A DNA stretch of 64,000 nt from Candidatus Accumulibacter sp. 66-26 (GCA_001897745.1 MKUH01000018.1:62001-126000); one strand, 5' to 3'; shown: positions 25,892-38,631, counted from the first letter of the stretch. Notes: a model not told the origin generated them from the letters alone. Translations and numbers: made by a program.

Positions 25892-27089
25892 CGAAGCGCT
25901 GGCGCGCTTGCTCGCCGGCGCCCATCCGCTCGCCGAGGCGGAGACCGTGCCGACGCTGGACGCCGCCGGCCGCGTGCTCGCCGAGGACCAGTTCGCCACG
26001 CTCGACGTGCCGCCGCTCGACAATTCCGCGATGGACGGTTACGCGCTGCGCGTCGCCGACCTGCCGGCGCCGGGCACCGTCCTGCCGGTCGCCCAGCGCA
26101 TCCCGGCCGGCAGCGTCGGCAGCGCCCTGCAGCCGGGAACCGCGGCGCGCATCTTCACCGGCGCGCCGCTGCCGCCGGGCGCCGACGCGATCGTCATGCA
26201 GGAGCTGTGCGAACACGCCGACGGCGGCGTGCGCATCAACCACCAGCCGCAGGCGGGCGACCACGTGCGCCGGGCCGGCAGCGACATCGCCGCCGGCCAG
26301 CGCATCCTCGCCGCCGGCCGGCGCCTGCGCCCGCAGGACACGGCGCTCGCCGCCTCGGTCGGCATCGCGCAATTGCCGCTGCTCCGGCGCGCGCGCGTCG
26401 CCGTCTTCTTCACCGGCGACGAGCTGCGCATGCCGGGCGAGCCTCTGCCGCCGGGCGCCATCTACAACTCGAACCGCTTCCTGCTCATGGGGCTGCTCGC
26501 GCGCCTGGGCTGCGAAGTGCGCGATCTCGGCCAGGTGCCGGACGATCTCGCCGCGACGCGCGCCGCGCTGCGCGCGGCGGCGGCCGACAGCGACCTGATC
26601 CTGACCTCGGGCGGCGTTTCGGTCGGCGAGGAGGATCACGTGAAGCCCGCCGTCGAGGCCGAGGGCCGGCTCGACATGTGGAAGATCGCGATCAAGCCGG
26701 GCAAGCCGCTGGCCTTCGGCGAGGTCGATGCTGCGGGCGGCCGTGCCGTGCCCTTCATCGGGCTGCCGGGCAATCCGGTGTCGAGCTTCGTCACCTTCCT
26801 CATGCTCGTGCGTCCCTTCGTCCTGCGCCTGCAGGGCGTCGCCGCTTCGGTGGCGCCGGCCGCCTACACGCTGCGCGCCGATTTCGACTGGCCGCGCCCC
26901 GACGCGCGCCGCGAATTCCTGCGCGCCCGCGTCAATGCCGAGGGCGGCGTCGAACTGTTCGCCAACCAGGGCTCGGGCGTGCTGACCTCGGCCGTGTGGG
27001 CCGACGGGCTGGTCGACAATCCGCCGCAGCAGGCCATTCGGCGCGGCGACTTCGTGCGCTTCCTGCCGTTTTCCGAGTTGTTGGGGTAA
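25878..27089 (+). CDS. moeA: molybdopterin molybdotransferase
   Basis: The 403-residue enzyme inserts molybdate into adenylated molybdopterin. Visible signatures are LDVPPLDNSAMDGYA, RIFTGAPLPPGADAIVMQE, YNSNRFLL and the GGVSVGEEDHVK loop, with AFIGLPGNP-like residues (PFIGLPGNPVSSF) in the C-terminal half. Length is normal. The ATG at 25878 lies within the end of mobB, after GAAGGGAAA. Confidence 0.96.
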   Translation: MLTFDEALARLLAGAHPLAEAETVPTLDAAGRVLAEDQFATLDVPPLDNSAMDGYALRVADLPAPGTVLPVAQRIPAGSVGSALQPGTAARIFTGAPLPPGADAIVMQELCEHADGGVRINHQPQAGDHVRRAGSDIAAGQRILAAGRRLRPQDTALAASVGIAQLPLLRRARVAVFFTGDELRMPGEPLPPGAIYNSNRFLLMGLLARLGCEVRDLGQVPDDLAATRAALRAAAADSDLILTSGGVSVGEEDHVKPAVEAEGRLDMWKIAIKPGKPLAFGEVDAAGGRAVPFIGLPGNPVSSFVTFLMLVRPFVLRLQGVAASVAPAAYTLRADFDWPRPDARREFLRARVNAEGGVELFANQGSGVLTSAVWADGLVDNPPQQAIRRGDFVRFLPFSELLG

Positions 27090-27106
27090 TTGTTGGGGTG
27101 ACCAAG

Positions 27107-27358
27107 ATGCTGAAGATTCTGTATTTCGCCAGCCTGCGTGAAACGCTGGGGCAGGGCGCCGAGAGCGTCGAGCTGCCGGCCGGCGTGACCGACGTCGGTG
27201 CGCTGCTCGCCTTCCTGGTGGCGCGCGGTGGCGTCTGGGAGACGCTGGCGGCGGTGAAGAACCTGCGTTTCGCCGTCAATCAGGAAATGGCCCGCCGCGA
27301 TACGCCGGTGCAGGGCGGCGACGAGGTCGCCTTCTTTCCGCCGGTGACCGGAGGTTGA
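27107..27358 (+). CDS. moaD: molybdopterin synthase sulfur carrier subunit
   Basis: The 83-residue ubiquitin-like protein ends in the required Gly-Gly (PPVTGG), which is thiocarboxylated to donate sulfur to precursor Z. It starts MLKILYFASLRE. A GTG nine bases upstream could also start it. It follows moeA by 17 bases and works with MoaE encoded just downstream. Confidence 0.93.
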   Translation: MLKILYFASLRETLGQGAESVELPAGVTDVGALLAFLVARGGVWETLAAVKNLRFAVNQEMARRDTPVQGGDEVAFFPPVTGG

Positions 27359-27359
27359 G

Positions 27360-27479
27360 ATGACTTCAGCTTTTCCACACGTCTTCCGTCGCCAGGCGAT
27401 GACCGGGCTGCAAACGCCGCAGCGCTTTCCCTGTGCGAGTTCGCGCCCTGCACGAGGCTGGCGAGGAGAGGGCGCATGA
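27360..27479 (+). CDS. possible 39-residue peptide between moaD and moaE
   Basis: An ATG lies one base after the moaD stop (TGAGATG), and the frame runs to a TGA that overlaps the moaE start (ATGA). The peptide starts MTSAFPHVFRRQAM and has no recognised domain. The tight junctions on both sides would suit translational coupling. It may equally be chance in a 117-base spacer, since nothing else supports it as a protein. Confidence 0.25.
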   Translation: MTSAFPHVFRRQAMTGLQTPQRFPCASSRPARGWRGEGA

Positions 27480-27928
27480 CGATCCGCGTCCAGGAAGCCG
27501 ATTTCGACGTCGGCGCCGAACTCGCCGCGCTGCGCGCCGACGATGCACGCATCGGGGCGGTCGCCACCTTCGTCGGCGTCGTGCGCGACGTGAACGAGGG
27601 GGCCGGCGTTTCCGAAATGACGCTCGAGCACTATCCCGGAATGACCGAGAAGGCGCTCGAAGCCATCGTGGCCGAGGCGAAAGCGCGCTGGAACATCTTC
27701 GACGCGCTGGTCATCCACCGCGTCGGCCGTCTGCTGCCGACCGACCAGATCGTCTTCGTCGCCGTCACCGGCGCGCATCGCGGCGAGGCTTTCGCCGCCT
27801 GCGAATTCGTCATGGATTATCTGAAGACCCGCGCGCCTTTCTGGAAGCGCGAAGTGACGCCCGCCGGGGCGCGCTGGGTCGATGCGCGGGAGACCGACGA
27901 CAGCGCCGCCGAACGCTGGCGGCGCTGA
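27476..27928 (+). CDS. moaE: molybdopterin synthase catalytic subunit
   Basis: The 150-residue protein has the MoaE pattern: GAVATFVGVVRDVNEG, LEHYPGMTEKAL, VIHRVGRLLPTDQIVFVAV, HRGEAFAACEFVMDYLKTRAPFWKRE with the catalytic Lys residues. It forms a heterotetramer with MoaD to make molybdopterin. The ATG at 27476 follows GAGGAGAGG. It ends the cofactor operon and converges on the chemoreceptor gene 18 bases away. Confidence 0.96.
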   Translation: MTIRVQEADFDVGAELAALRADDARIGAVATFVGVVRDVNEGAGVSEMTLEHYPGMTEKALEAIVAEAKARWNIFDALVIHRVGRLLPTDQIVFVAVTGAHRGEAFAACEFVMDYLKTRAPFWKREVTPAGARWVDARETDDSAAERWRR

Positions 27929-27946
27929 GCGTCGGCGGCGCGGCGT

Positions 27947-29587
27947 TCAGCCGAGCTTGAAGCGGCCGACCGAGGCGTGCAGCGAGTTGGATAGCTGCTG
28001 CAGGTGGCGCGCGGCGTCGGTCGTGTGCTGCACGGCGCTGGCGCTTTCTTCGGACATGCGCGCGATCTGCTCGATGTTGCGGGCGATTTCGCTCGACGCG
28101 GCGCCTTGTTCGCGGATCGCATCCGAAATGCTGTTGACCACTTCCATGACGCGCTGGGCGCCGTCGCGGATCTCGGTGATCGACGCCCCGGCCTGACCGG
28201 CCAGTTCGACGCCCTTGCCGGCCTGCACGACGCCGGTTTCCATGCTGCTCACCGCGTTGCGCGTGCCGTTCTGGATCTTGCCGACCATGCCGGCGATTTC
28301 GGTCGTCGACAGGCTGGTGCGTTCGGCCAGCTTGCGCACTTCGTCGGCGACCACGGCGAAGCCGCGGCCCTGTTCGCCGGCGCGCGCCGCTTCGATGGCC
28401 GCGTTGAGGGCGAGCAGATTGGTCTGGTCGGCGATTTCACGGATGGTCTTGACGATCGAGGTGATCTGGTCCGACTGCTGGCCGAGGTCTTCGATGATCG
28501 CCGAGGAGGACTGCACCGCTTCCGAGATGTTGTGCATTTCGGCCGCCGCGTTCTGGATGACCTCGGTGCCCTGGCTCGAGAGGTTGCCGGAGTGCACCGA
28601 GATGGTGTGCGCTTCGCGGGCGTTTTCCGCCACCTGATCGATGCTCACCGTCATTTCCTCGACCGCCGCCGCCATCGCCGAGGCGGATTCGCTCTGCTGG
28701 CGGGAGCGCGTGGCGACGTCCTCGGAAGCGTGCAGCAACTGCTCGGAGGCGCCCGACAGCTGCTCGGCGCCGCGCACGATCTCGTCGATCATCTTGCGCA
28801 GCGTTTCCTGCATTTCCTTCATGCCGGCCAGCACGCTGCTCGTGTCGCCGGGCGCGCAGACCACTTCCGTGGTCAGGTCGCCGGCGGCGATGCGCCGCGT
28901 GATCTGCGACGCGTATTGCGGGTCGCCGCCCATGGTCTTGATCAGGTTGCGGCCGACCAGCGCCAGCGAAACGGCGATGAAGCCGCCGATGGCCAGGCCC
29001 CAGGCGAGGAAGATGAAAGCGTTCTTGCGGAAGATGGCGTCGACGTCGTCGATGTAGATGCCGCTGCCGATCACCCAGCCCCAGTCGGCCGAGCCCTTGA
29101 CGTAGGAAATCTTCGGTACCGGCGCGTCGAAGCCGGGTTTCGGCCAGAGGTAGTCGACGAAGCCGGCGCCCTTGGCTTTCACGACGTTGTTGAATTCGAC
29201 GAAGAAGAGCTTGCCGCTCGGATCCTTCATCTGGTTGAGTATCTTGCCGTCGAGTTCGGGCTTGATCGGATGCATGATCATCACTTCGTTGAGTCCATGC
29301 ACCCAGAAATACTCGGTCTTGTCGTAACGCATGTCGCGCAGGACGTCCATGGCCTGCTTCTGGGCTTCCTCGACGGGAAGCTTGCCGTCCCTGGCCAGCT
29401 TTTCGAAGTGCGCGACCGTGGCGTGGGCGACTTCGACGAGGTTGCGCACCTTCTCCTGGCGGTCCGAAAGCAGCTGGGCCTTTTCGTTGATCAGCAAGGC
29501 GGTAAACAGAACGCAGAGACCTACTATCGTGGCGATGGTCAGACTCAAAAGCTTGTTGCGTAGCGACATGCCCGTTCCTTGACTCAT
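27947..29587 (-). CDS. methyl-accepting chemotaxis protein with a single Cache domain
   Basis: The 546-residue receptor has a membrane helix at about 15-33, a periplasmic Cache_2-type sensor ([30 protein letters not shown]), a second helix near 190-212, a HAMP domain and a long cytoplasmic coiled coil. The signalling hairpin tip contains [20 protein letters not shown]. There is no C-terminal pentapeptide for CheR binding. Ligands of this Cache class are often small carboxylates; the ligand here is not known. The ATG at 29587 follows AGGAG six bases upstream. No che genes are nearby. Confidence 0.93.
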   Translation of the reverse strand: MSQGTGMSLRNKLLSLTIATIVGLCVLFTALLINEKAQLLSDRQEKVRNLVEVAHATVAHFEKLARDGKLPVEEAQKQAMDVLRDMRYDKTEYFWVHGLNEVMIMHPIKPELDGKILNQMKDPSGKLFFVEFNNVVKAKGAGFVDYLWPKPGFDAPVPKISYVKGSADWGWVIGSGIYIDDVDAIFRKNAFIFLAWGLAIGGFIAVSLALVGRNLIKTMGGDPQYASQITRRIAAGDLTTEVVCAPGDTSSVLAGMKEMQETLRKMIDEIVRGAEQLSGASEQLLHASEDVATRSRQQSESASAMAAAVEEMTVSIDQVAENAREAHTISVHSGNLSSQGTEVIQNAAAEMHNISEAVQSSSAIIEDLGQQSDQITSIVKTIREIADQTNLLALNAAIEAARAGEQGRGFAVVADEVRKLAERTSLSTTEIAGMVGKIQNGTRNAVSSMETGVVQAGKGVELAGQAGASITEIRDGAQRVMEVVNSISDAIREQGAASSEIARNIEQIARMSEESASAVQHTTDAARHLQQLSNSLHASVGRFKLG

Positions 29588-29750
29588 GGAGTTCTCCTGA
29601 ACGATTTGGATTGTGTCTATTTTATGTAGCGCGTGATTCTACGCTAAAACCCTTGTTCCATTGCGGAAAAGCCCCGTTTTCAAAGGGCTGCGCATGCCGT
29701 CGATGTGTTTTTTTCTTCCTTGTCCGCGTGCCGGTGGCCGGAAAATGCGA

Positions 29751-29778
29751 CTTGAATTAATGCCGCCCATCCCCATCT
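29751..29778 (+). promoter_or_regulatory. sigma-32 heat-shock promoter of clpB
   Basis: CTTGAA at 29751-29756 and CCCCATCT at 29771-29778 are separated by 14 bases, matching the heat-shock sigma consensus almost perfectly. It lies 35 bases before the clpB ATG, which predicts a short leader. No CIRCE element is visible. Confidence 0.88.
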
Positions 29779-29813
29779 CGGTGAAGTTAAAAACATTGCC
29801 CGGAGATTGCGCC

Positions 29814-32417
<2,604 letters not shown>

Positions 32418-32616
32418 GCGCCCGTTCCAGTGGGCTGTCCGCGCCGGCGGGCAGCCTTTGCCGGAAGAGGGCGGGGCGTTTCCGGAAAAGTGGGCGTCCC
32501 GCCGGCCCTCCAGCCGCGCACCTGCTGCGTCGGCGTATATTCGGCATTGCTGAATTGGCAGAAAATCGCCCGTCGATAGCTAATTTCTATCAAAAAATAG
32601 GTAAACTCGGAGCGAT

Positions 32617-35511
32617 ATGTCTTTGCTCCTGATCGTTCTTCTTCCCTTCCTGGGCAGCCTGTGCGCTGCCTTTCTGCCCTCCAACGCCCGTAACGCCGAA
32701 GCCTGGCTGGCCGGTATCGTGGCCTTCGCCACGGCGCTGCTGGTCGCCGATCTGTACCCGCAGGTGGCCGCCGAGGGCGTCGTTCGTTTCGCCTTGCCCT
32801 GGGCGCCCGGCCTGGGGCTCGACTTCTCCCTGCGCATGGATGGTTATGCCTGGCTCTTCGCCATGCTGGTCGCGGCGATGGGCGTGCTGGTGGTGGTCTA
32901 CGCGCGCTATTACATGTCGCCGGACGATCCGGTGCCGCGCTTCTTCTCCTTTTTCCTCGCCTTCATGGGGGCGATGCTCGGCGTCGTGCTCTCGGGGAAT
33001 CTGCTGCAGCTGGCGATGTTCTGGGAGCTGACCAGCCTCGCCTCGTTCATGCTCATCGCCTACTGGCATCACCGCGTCGATGCCCGGCGCGGCGCGCGCA
33101 TGGCGCTCACCGTCACCGGCGCCGGCGGTCTCGCGCTGCTCGGCGGCATGCTGCTGCTCGGGCATATCGCCGGGAGCTACGATCTCGACGTCGTCCTGAC
33201 GTCGGCCGGAGCGATCCAGACGCACCCCTGGTACCCGCTGGCGCTGGTTCTGGTCGTCCTCGGCGCGCTGACCAAGAGCGCCCAGTTCCCCTTCCATTTC
33301 TGGCTGCCGCACGCGATGGCGGCGCCGACGCCGGTCTCGGCCTACCTGCATTCGGCGACCATGGTGAAGGCCGGCGTCTTCCTGCTCGCGCGCCTGTGGC
33401 CGGTGCTCGCCGGCACCGATCTGTGGTTCTGGATCGTCGGCGGCGCCGGGCTCTGCTCGCTGGTGATCGGCGCCTATCTGGCGATTTTCCAGCAGGACAT
33501 GAAAGGGGTGCTGGCCTATTCGACGATCAGCCATCTCGGCCTGATCACTCTGCTGCTCGGTATGAACAGCCCGCTCGCGCTGGTCGCGGCGGTCTTCCAC
33601 ATCGTGAACCACGCGACCTTCAAGGCCTCGCTGTTCATGGCGGCTGGCGTCGTCGACCACGAGACCGGAACGCGCAACCTGCAGCGCCTCTCTGGCCTCT
33701 ATCGCGCGATGCCGATCACCGCCACGCTGGCCATGGTGGCGGCCGCGTCGATGGCCGGCGTGCCGCTGCTCAACGGTTTTCTGTCGAAGGAAATGTTCTT
33801 CGCCGAGACGATCTTCCTCGACCGTCCGGGCTGGCAGCGCATCGGCCTGCCGCTGGCGGCGACCGTCGCCGGGATGTTCAGCGTCGCCTATTCGCTGCGT
33901 TTCATCCTCCAGGTCTTCTTCGGCCCGCCCGCGCAGGAGTTGCCGCGCGAGCCGCACGAGCCGACGCGCTGGATGCTGCTGCCGAGTGCGCTGCTGGTGC
34001 TGACCTGCCTGCTCGTCGGAATCCTCCCGGCGCTCACCGTCGGCCCTTTCCTCGAAACCGCGACCGATGCGATTCTCGGCAGCGATGCGCCGGCTTACAG
34101 CCTGGCCGTCTGGCACGGCTTCAACCTGCCGCTGCTGATGAGTTTCGCCGCGCTGGCCGGCGGCGTCGGCATCTATGTCGCCTTGCAGCGGCGCTTCTTC
34201 GGCGAGGTGCCGCTGCTCGAGCGCGTGGACGGCAAGCGCACCTTCGAGTGGCTGCAGACCAGCCTCAGCCTCGGCGCGGATCGCGTCCTGCGCCTGCTGT
34301 CGTCCGCTCGCCTGCAGATGCAGCTGCTGGTGCTGGTGCTCGTTGCGCTCGGCGCGGCGCTGCTGCCGGTGCTCACCTTCGGCACGTCGCTCGGCAGCCG
34401 CGCGACGACGCCCGCCAATCCGGCCTTCGTCCTGCTCTGGCTGGTCGGCGGCGGCTGCGCGCTGGCCGCCGCCTGGCAGGCCAAGCACCACCGTCTCGCA
34501 GCGCTGATCCTGGCCGGCGGCTCCGGGCTCGCCACCAGCCTGACCTTCGTCTGGTTCTCGGCGCCCGATCTTGCGCTCACCCAGCTCACCGTCGAGGTCG
34601 TCACCGCGGTGCTGCTCCTGCTCGGCCTGCGCTGGCTTCCCCGGCGCGACCAGAGCTACGACGAGGGCGTCACCGAAACGGCCCGGGTGCGGCTGCGGCG
34701 CCTGCGCGACCTGCTGGTCGCCGCCGCCTGCGGCATCGGGCTGGCGGCGCTCGCCTACGCGGTGCTGACCCGCCCGGACATCGACGGCATCTCGCCCTTC
34801 TTCATCGAACAGTCGCTCGCGCTGGGCGGCGGTCTCAACGTGGTCAACGTGATCCTGGTCGATTTTCGCGGTTTCGATACCTTCGGCGAGATCACCGTGC
34901 TCGCCGTCGTCGCCCTGACCGTCTTCGCGCTGCTGCGCCGCTTCCGTCCGGCGCCGGAGAGCGTTCCGCTGCCCGAGCAGCAGCGGCGGCAGAACGTCGC
35001 CGACGGCATCGCCGAAAACAGCGCGCCGGACCCCGCGGCGACGCTGCCGGCCGGCTACCTGATGCTGCCGGCGGTGCTCGTCCGACTGCTGCTGCCGATG
35101 GCGATGCTGGTGTCGCTGTTCTTCCTGCTGCGCGGCCACAACGCGCCGGGCGGCGGCTTCGTCGGCGGGCTGGTGCTGGCCACTGCGGTGATCCTGCAGT
35201 ACATCGTCGGCGGCACGGTCTGGGTCGAGTCCCGCCTGCGCATCCAGCCGATGATCTGGATCGCGCTGGGCCTGCTCAGCGCGGCCGGCGCCGGGGTCGG
35301 CGCCTGGCTGCAGGGGCTGCCTTTCCTGAGCAATCTGAACTGGCACGGCGAACTGCCGCTGCTCGGCGAACTGCATCTGTCGAGCGTCCTGCTCTTCGAT
35401 CTCGGCGTCTATATGCTCGTCGTCGGCGCCACCGTGCTGATGCTGGTGGCGATCGCCCACCAGTCGCTGCGCAGCCATCACAGCAAGGCCGGCGCCGGAG
35501 GAGGTCTCTGA
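32617..35511 (+). CDS. mnhA: Mrp/Mnh antiporter subunit A fused to subunit B
   Basis: The 964-residue membrane protein is the large subunit of a multi-subunit Na+(K+)/H+ antiporter. Residues 1 to about 650 resemble complex I NuoL, with the key Lys/Glu segments [18 protein letters not shown] and the family run [18 protein letters not shown] middle segment (about 570-780) matches the extra MrpA domains ([29 protein letters not shown]). Residues about 820-950 are an MnhB-type domain ([15 protein letters not shown]). The A-B fusion is as in PhaA-type systems. Start ATG follows CGGAG. It leads an operon A/B-C-D-E-F-G. Confidence 0.93.
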   Translation: MSLLLIVLLPFLGSLCAAFLPSNARNAEAWLAGIVAFATALLVADLYPQVAAEGVVRFALPWAPGLGLDFSLRMDGYAWLFAMLVAAMGVLVVVYARYYMSPDDPVPRFFSFFLAFMGAMLGVVLSGNLLQLAMFWELTSLASFMLIAYWHHRVDARRGARMALTVTGAGGLALLGGMLLLGHIAGSYDLDVVLTSAGAIQTHPWYPLALVLVVLGALTKSAQFPFHFWLPHAMAAPTPVSAYLHSATMVKAGVFLLARLWPVLAGTDLWFWIVGGAGLCSLVIGAYLAIFQQDMKGVLAYSTISHLGLITLLLGMNSPLALVAAVFHIVNHATFKASLFMAAGVVDHETGTRNLQRLSGLYRAMPITATLAMVAAASMAGVPLLNGFLSKEMFFAETIFLDRPGWQRIGLPLAATVAGMFSVAYSLRFILQVFFGPPAQELPREPHEPTRWMLLPSALLVLTCLLVGILPALTVGPFLETATDAILGSDAPAYSLAVWHGFNLPLLMSFAALAGGVGIYVALQRRFFGEVPLLERVDGKRTFEWLQTSLSLGADRVLRLLSSARLQMQLLVLVLVALGAALLPVLTFGTSLGSRATTPANPAFVLLWLVGGGCALAAAWQAKHHRLAALILAGGSGLATSLTFVWFSAPDLALTQLTVEVVTAVLLLLGLRWLPRRDQSYDEGVTETARVRLRRLRDLLVAAACGIGLAALAYAVLTRPDIDGISPFFIEQSLALGGGLNVVNVILVDFRGFDTFGEITVLAVVALTVFALLRRFRPAPESVPLPEQQRRQNVADGIAENSAPDPAATLPAGYLMLPAVLVRLLLPMAMLVSLFFLLRGHNAPGGGFVGGLVLATAVILQYIVGGTVWVESRLRIQPMIWIALGLLSAAGAGVGAWLQGLPFLSNLNWHGELPLLGELHLSSVLLFDLGVYMLVVGATVLMLVAIAHQSLRSHHSKAGAGGGL

Positions 35512-35858
35512 TGGAAATCGTTTTGGCCCTGGCAATCGGCGTGATGGCCGGATCGGGCGTCTGGCTCCTGCTGCGCCCGCGTACCTTCCAGGTCATCATG
35601 GGGCTGTCGCTGCTCGCCTACGCGGTGAACCTGTTCATCTTCGGCATGGGGCGCCTGCGCGTCGGCGACGCGCCGATCATCAATCCGATCAACGGCAGCA
35701 ACCCGGATCTCTATACCGATCCCGTCCCGCAGGCGCTGGTGCTGACCGCCATCGTCATCGGTTTCGCCACCACCGCGCTCTTCCTCGTCGTCCTGCTGGC
35801 GTCGCGCGGCCTGAGCGGCACCGACCACGTGGACGGGCAGGAAGTCGAAAAAGAATGA
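35511..35858 (+). CDS. mnhC: Mrp/Mnh antiporter subunit C
   Basis: The 115-residue protein is a NuoK-like subunit with three membrane helices. It carries GSNPDLYTDPVPQALVLTAIVIG, the usual MnhC signature. Its ATG overlaps the stop of the fused A/B gene by one base (TGATG) and follows GGAGGAGG, a strong ribosome site. It serves as a core subunit of the antiporter. Confidence 0.93.
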   Translation: MEIVLALAIGVMAGSGVWLLLRPRTFQVIMGLSLLAYAVNLFIFGMGRLRVGDAPIINPINGSNPDLYTDPVPQALVLTAIVIGFATTALFLVVLLASRGLSGTDHVDGQEVEKE

Positions 35859-35940
35859 TGCATTTCCCTCTCCAATCCCTTTGCCGCCGCGCTGCGCCGT
35901 TCGCCGCGCCTCTGCGGCACGCGCACTCACGGAGCGCGGC

Positions 35941-37560
35941 ATGAGCGGCTGGCAACAGCATCTGCCCATCCTGCCGGTCGTGCTGCCGATGCTGACCGGC
36001 GCCTTCCTGCTCCTGCTCAGCGAAAGCCGGCACGGCCTGCGCGCCGCGATCGCCGTGTGCGCGACCCTGGCCCAGTTGGCCGTCGCCGTCACGCTGTTCG
36101 CCATGACCGACGGGTATCTGGCCGCGCCCTGGAGCGGCGAGGTCGGCGTCTATGCGCTCGGCAACCGGGCGGCGCCCTTCGGCATCGTCCTCGTCGTCGA
36201 CCGCCTGGCGGCGATCATGCTGACGCTGACCGCGACCCTGGGCCTGGCGTCGCTGGTCTATTCGCTGGCCCGCTGGGAGCGCGCCGGGGTGCATTTCCTG
36301 CCGCTCTTCCTGTTCCTGCTGATGGGACTCAGCGGCGCCTTTCTGACCGGCGACCTGTTCAACCTCTTCGTCTTCTTCGAGGTCCTGCTCGCCGCCTCCT
36401 ACGGGCTGGTTCTGCACGGCTCGGGGCCGGCGCGGGTCAAGGCCGGCCTGCACTACATTGCGGTCAATCTGGTCGCCTCGCTGGTCTTCCTGATCGCCGC
36501 GGCGCTCATCTACGGCGTCACCGGAACGCTGAACATGGCTGAACTGGCCTTGCGCGTGCCGACGCTCGCGCACGACGAGCGCACCCTGTTCGACGTCGGC
36601 GCCGCCATGCTCGGCGTCGTCTTTCTGGTCAAGGCCGGCGCCTGGCCGCTCAACTTCTGGCTGCCGTCGGCTTACGCCGCCGCCGCCGCGCCGGTCGCCG
36701 GCGTCTTCGCGATCCTCACCAAGGTCGGCGTATACGCACTGCTGCGCTTCGAGACGCTGCTGCATACCTCGGGCGCACCGGCGCCCTTCGGCGGCGAATG
36801 GCTCTTCTACTGCGGGCTGGCGACCATCGCGGTCGGCAGTCTCGGCGTGCTCGCCACCCAGCAGCTTGAACGGCTGGCGGGCTTTCTCGTGCTCGTCTCG
36901 TCGGGCACCTTGCTCGCCGCCTTCGGCTTCAGCGGCACCACGCTGACCGGTCCGGCCCTGTTCTATCTGGTCAGTTCGGTCCTGGGCAGCGGCGCCTTCT
37001 TCATGGTGGTCGAGGTACTGCAGCGCAACCGGGCCTATGCGGCCGATCTGCTCGCCGTCAGCTTCGAAGCCTTCGGCGTGAAGGACGCGGCGAGCGATAC
37101 GGAGTATCCGGACGAGACGGTCGGTGTACCGATCCCCGGGGCGATGGCCTTTCTCGGGCTGACCTTCGTCTCCTGTGCGCTGCTGCTGACCGGCCTGCCG
37201 CCGCTGTCCGGCTTCGTCGCCAAATTCTCGCTGCTCGCGGCGGCGATCGCGCAGGCGCCGGGCGACAATGCGCTGCCGGCCTGGCTGTTCGTCGCAGCCC
37301 TGCTGCTGTCGGGGCTGGCCGGCATGATTTCGCTGTCGCGCCTGGGCGTCCGCGTCTTCTGGAGCGGCGAACGCAGCACGCCGCGCCTGTTGTGGATCGA
37401 GGCCGGCCCGGTCGCCGCGCTGGTTCTCCTCTGCGTCGCGCTGGCGGCCGGGGCCGGTCCGGCGATGCGCTATTTCAACGTCGCGGCGCAGTCCCTGCAC
37501 AATACGCCGGCGTATACCGGGGCGGTGTTGCCGAACTACGTGAAGGGAGGCGGGAAATGA
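35941..37560 (+). CDS. mnhD: Mrp/Mnh antiporter subunit D
   Basis: The 539-residue protein is a NuoM/NuoN-like membrane subunit with about fourteen helices. The conserved parts include GDLFNLFVFFEVLLAASYGL, VKAGAWPLNFWLPSAYAAA and LTGLPPLSGFVAKFSLL. It is one of the two proton-translocating subunits. I chose the ATG at 35941 after GGAGCG. An upstream in-frame ATG would add unrelated Arg/Ala-rich residues. The 82-base gap before it is the largest in this operon. Confidence 0.93.
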   Translation: MSGWQQHLPILPVVLPMLTGAFLLLLSESRHGLRAAIAVCATLAQLAVAVTLFAMTDGYLAAPWSGEVGVYALGNRAAPFGIVLVVDRLAAIMLTLTATLGLASLVYSLARWERAGVHFLPLFLFLLMGLSGAFLTGDLFNLFVFFEVLLAASYGLVLHGSGPARVKAGLHYIAVNLVASLVFLIAAALIYGVTGTLNMAELALRVPTLAHDERTLFDVGAAMLGVVFLVKAGAWPLNFWLPSAYAAAAAPVAGVFAILTKVGVYALLRFETLLHTSGAPAPFGGEWLFYCGLATIAVGSLGVLATQQLERLAGFLVLVSSGTLLAAFGFSGTTLTGPALFYLVSSVLGSGAFFMVVEVLQRNRAYAADLLAVSFEAFGVKDAASDTEYPDETVGVPIPGAMAFLGLTFVSCALLLTGLPPLSGFVAKFSLLAAAIAQAPGDNALPAWLFVAALLLSGLAGMISLSRLGVRVFWSGERSTPRLLWIEAGPVAALVLLCVALAAGAGPAMRYFNVAAQSLHNTPAYTGAVLPNYVKGGGK

Positions 37561-38045
37561 AGCGCAAGCCGCTGTTGCCGCTCTTGCCCGTTGCCCTGCT
37601 GGCGATGTGGCTCCTGCTCAACGACAGCTTTTCGGCGGGGCAGGTCGTTCTCGGCCTCCTGCTGGTGGCGCTGGTCATCTTTGCGGCCGCCAGCCTGCGT
37701 CCGGTGCCGGCCTGGCCGCGCCGCCTGCATCGCGCCATCGGCCTGATCGGCAACGTGACCCTGGACATCATCCGCTCCAATCTGGCGGTCGGCAGCATCA
37801 TCCTCGGCACTTCCCGGCGCCAGCCCAAAATCGGTTTCATGAAGATTCCGCTCGACATGCGCGACCCGCACGGGCTGGCGATGCTGACCATCATCGTCAC
37901 CGCCACGCCGGGCACCGTCTGGTCGGGACACGACGTCGAGAGCAACGTCCTGACGCTCCACGTCCTCGACCTGCAGGACGAAGCCGTCTGGGTGCGGACG
38001 ATCAAGCAGCGCTACGAGCGCCCCCTGATGGAGATTTTCGAATGA
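37557..38045 (+). CDS. mnhE: Mrp/Mnh antiporter subunit E
   Basis: The 162-residue protein has two N-terminal membrane helices and a cytoplasmic tail with the MnhE features (DIIRSNLAVGSIIL, TPGTVWS, LTLHVLDL). The ATG overlaps the mnhD stop (ATGA) and follows AAGGGAGG. It is a small accessory subunit needed for assembly of the antiporter. Confidence 0.92.
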   Translation: MKRKPLLPLLPVALLAMWLLLNDSFSAGQVVLGLLLVALVIFAAASLRPVPAWPRRLHRAIGLIGNVTLDIIRSNLAVGSIILGTSRRQPKIGFMKIPLDMRDPHGLAMLTIIVTATPGTVWSGHDVESNVLTLHVLDLQDEAVWVRTIKQRYERPLMEIFE

Positions 38046-38323
38046 ACGCGATCCTGCCCTGGGCGATCGATTTCGCCCTGCTCTGTTTTTCCCTGGCCAT
38101 GATCTGCGCCGTGCTGCGCCTGCTGCGCGGGCCGACGGCGCAGGACCGGGTGCTCGCCCTCGACACGCTCTACGTCAACGGCATGCTCACGGTGCTGGTG
38201 CTGGGGATCCGCCTGGGCTCCCCGGTCTATTTCGATATCGCCCTGCTGATCGCCATGTTCGGCTTCGTCGGTTCGGCAGCGATGTCCAAGTTCCTGCTGC
38301 GCGGCGAGGTGATCGAACCATGA
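38042..38323 (+). CDS. mnhF: Mrp/Mnh antiporter subunit F
   Basis: The 93-residue protein has three membrane helices and the MnhF signature LLRGPTAQDRVLALDTLYVN, with ALLIAMFGFVGSAAMSKFL near the end. It overlaps mnhE and mnhG by four bases on each side, so the three small subunits should be made in step. Confidence 0.93.
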   Translation: MNAILPWAIDFALLCFSLAMICAVLRLLRGPTAQDRVLALDTLYVNGMLTVLVLGIRLGSPVYFDIALLIAMFGFVGSAAMSKFLLRGEVIEP

Positions 38324-38631
38324 ACGGCATGGAAGTCCCGCTGTGGGCGGCGCTGCCGGCGGCGCTGCTGCTCGTGTGCGGCGCGCTGCTGAGCCTGATC
38401 GGCTCGCTCGGGCTGCTGCGTTTGGATGAGTTCTATGCGCGCATCCACGCGCCGACCATGGGCAATACCCTGGGCGCCGGCTGCGTCCTGCTGGCCTCGA
38501 TTCTGGTCTCCTCGGCGCTCGCCCAGCGCCCGGTCTTCCACGAGGTGCTGATCACCGTTTTCATCCTGCTGACCTCGCCGGTCACGGCGATACTGCTGAT
38601 GCGCGCCGCGATCTTCCGCACGCCGAAGTAG
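38320..38631 (+). CDS. mnhG: Mrp/Mnh antiporter subunit G
   Basis: The 103-residue protein has three membrane helices and the MnhG pattern GSLGLLRLDEFYARIHAPTMG, then LTSPVTAILLMRAAIF. It is the last gene of the antiporter operon. A GC-rich inverted sequence with CGCCGCGCTTGCCGGGGGCGGC follows within 20 bases, but no clear terminator is seen. Confidence 0.92.
   Translation: MNGMEVPLWAALPAALLLVCGALLSLIGSLGLLRLDEFYARIHAPTMGNTLGAGCVLLASILVSSALAQRPVFHEVLITVFILLTSPVTAILLMRAAIFRTPK

Noticed and set aside
26021-27089. Molybdenum cofactor riboswitch near moeA
   Set aside because: The genes overlap or lie only a few bases apart, leaving no leader long enough for such a structure.
29630-29645. Short inverted repeat TAGCG/CGCTA in the chemoreceptor-clpB gap
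   Set aside because: Arms of five bases with a 10-base spacer occur often by chance, and it is not placed on a promoter box.
32590-35535. 981-codon minus-strand open frame opposite mnhA
   Set aside because: The translation is rich in Gln, Arg, Asp and Glu with no motifs, and the plus strand encodes a clear antiporter subunit in operon order.
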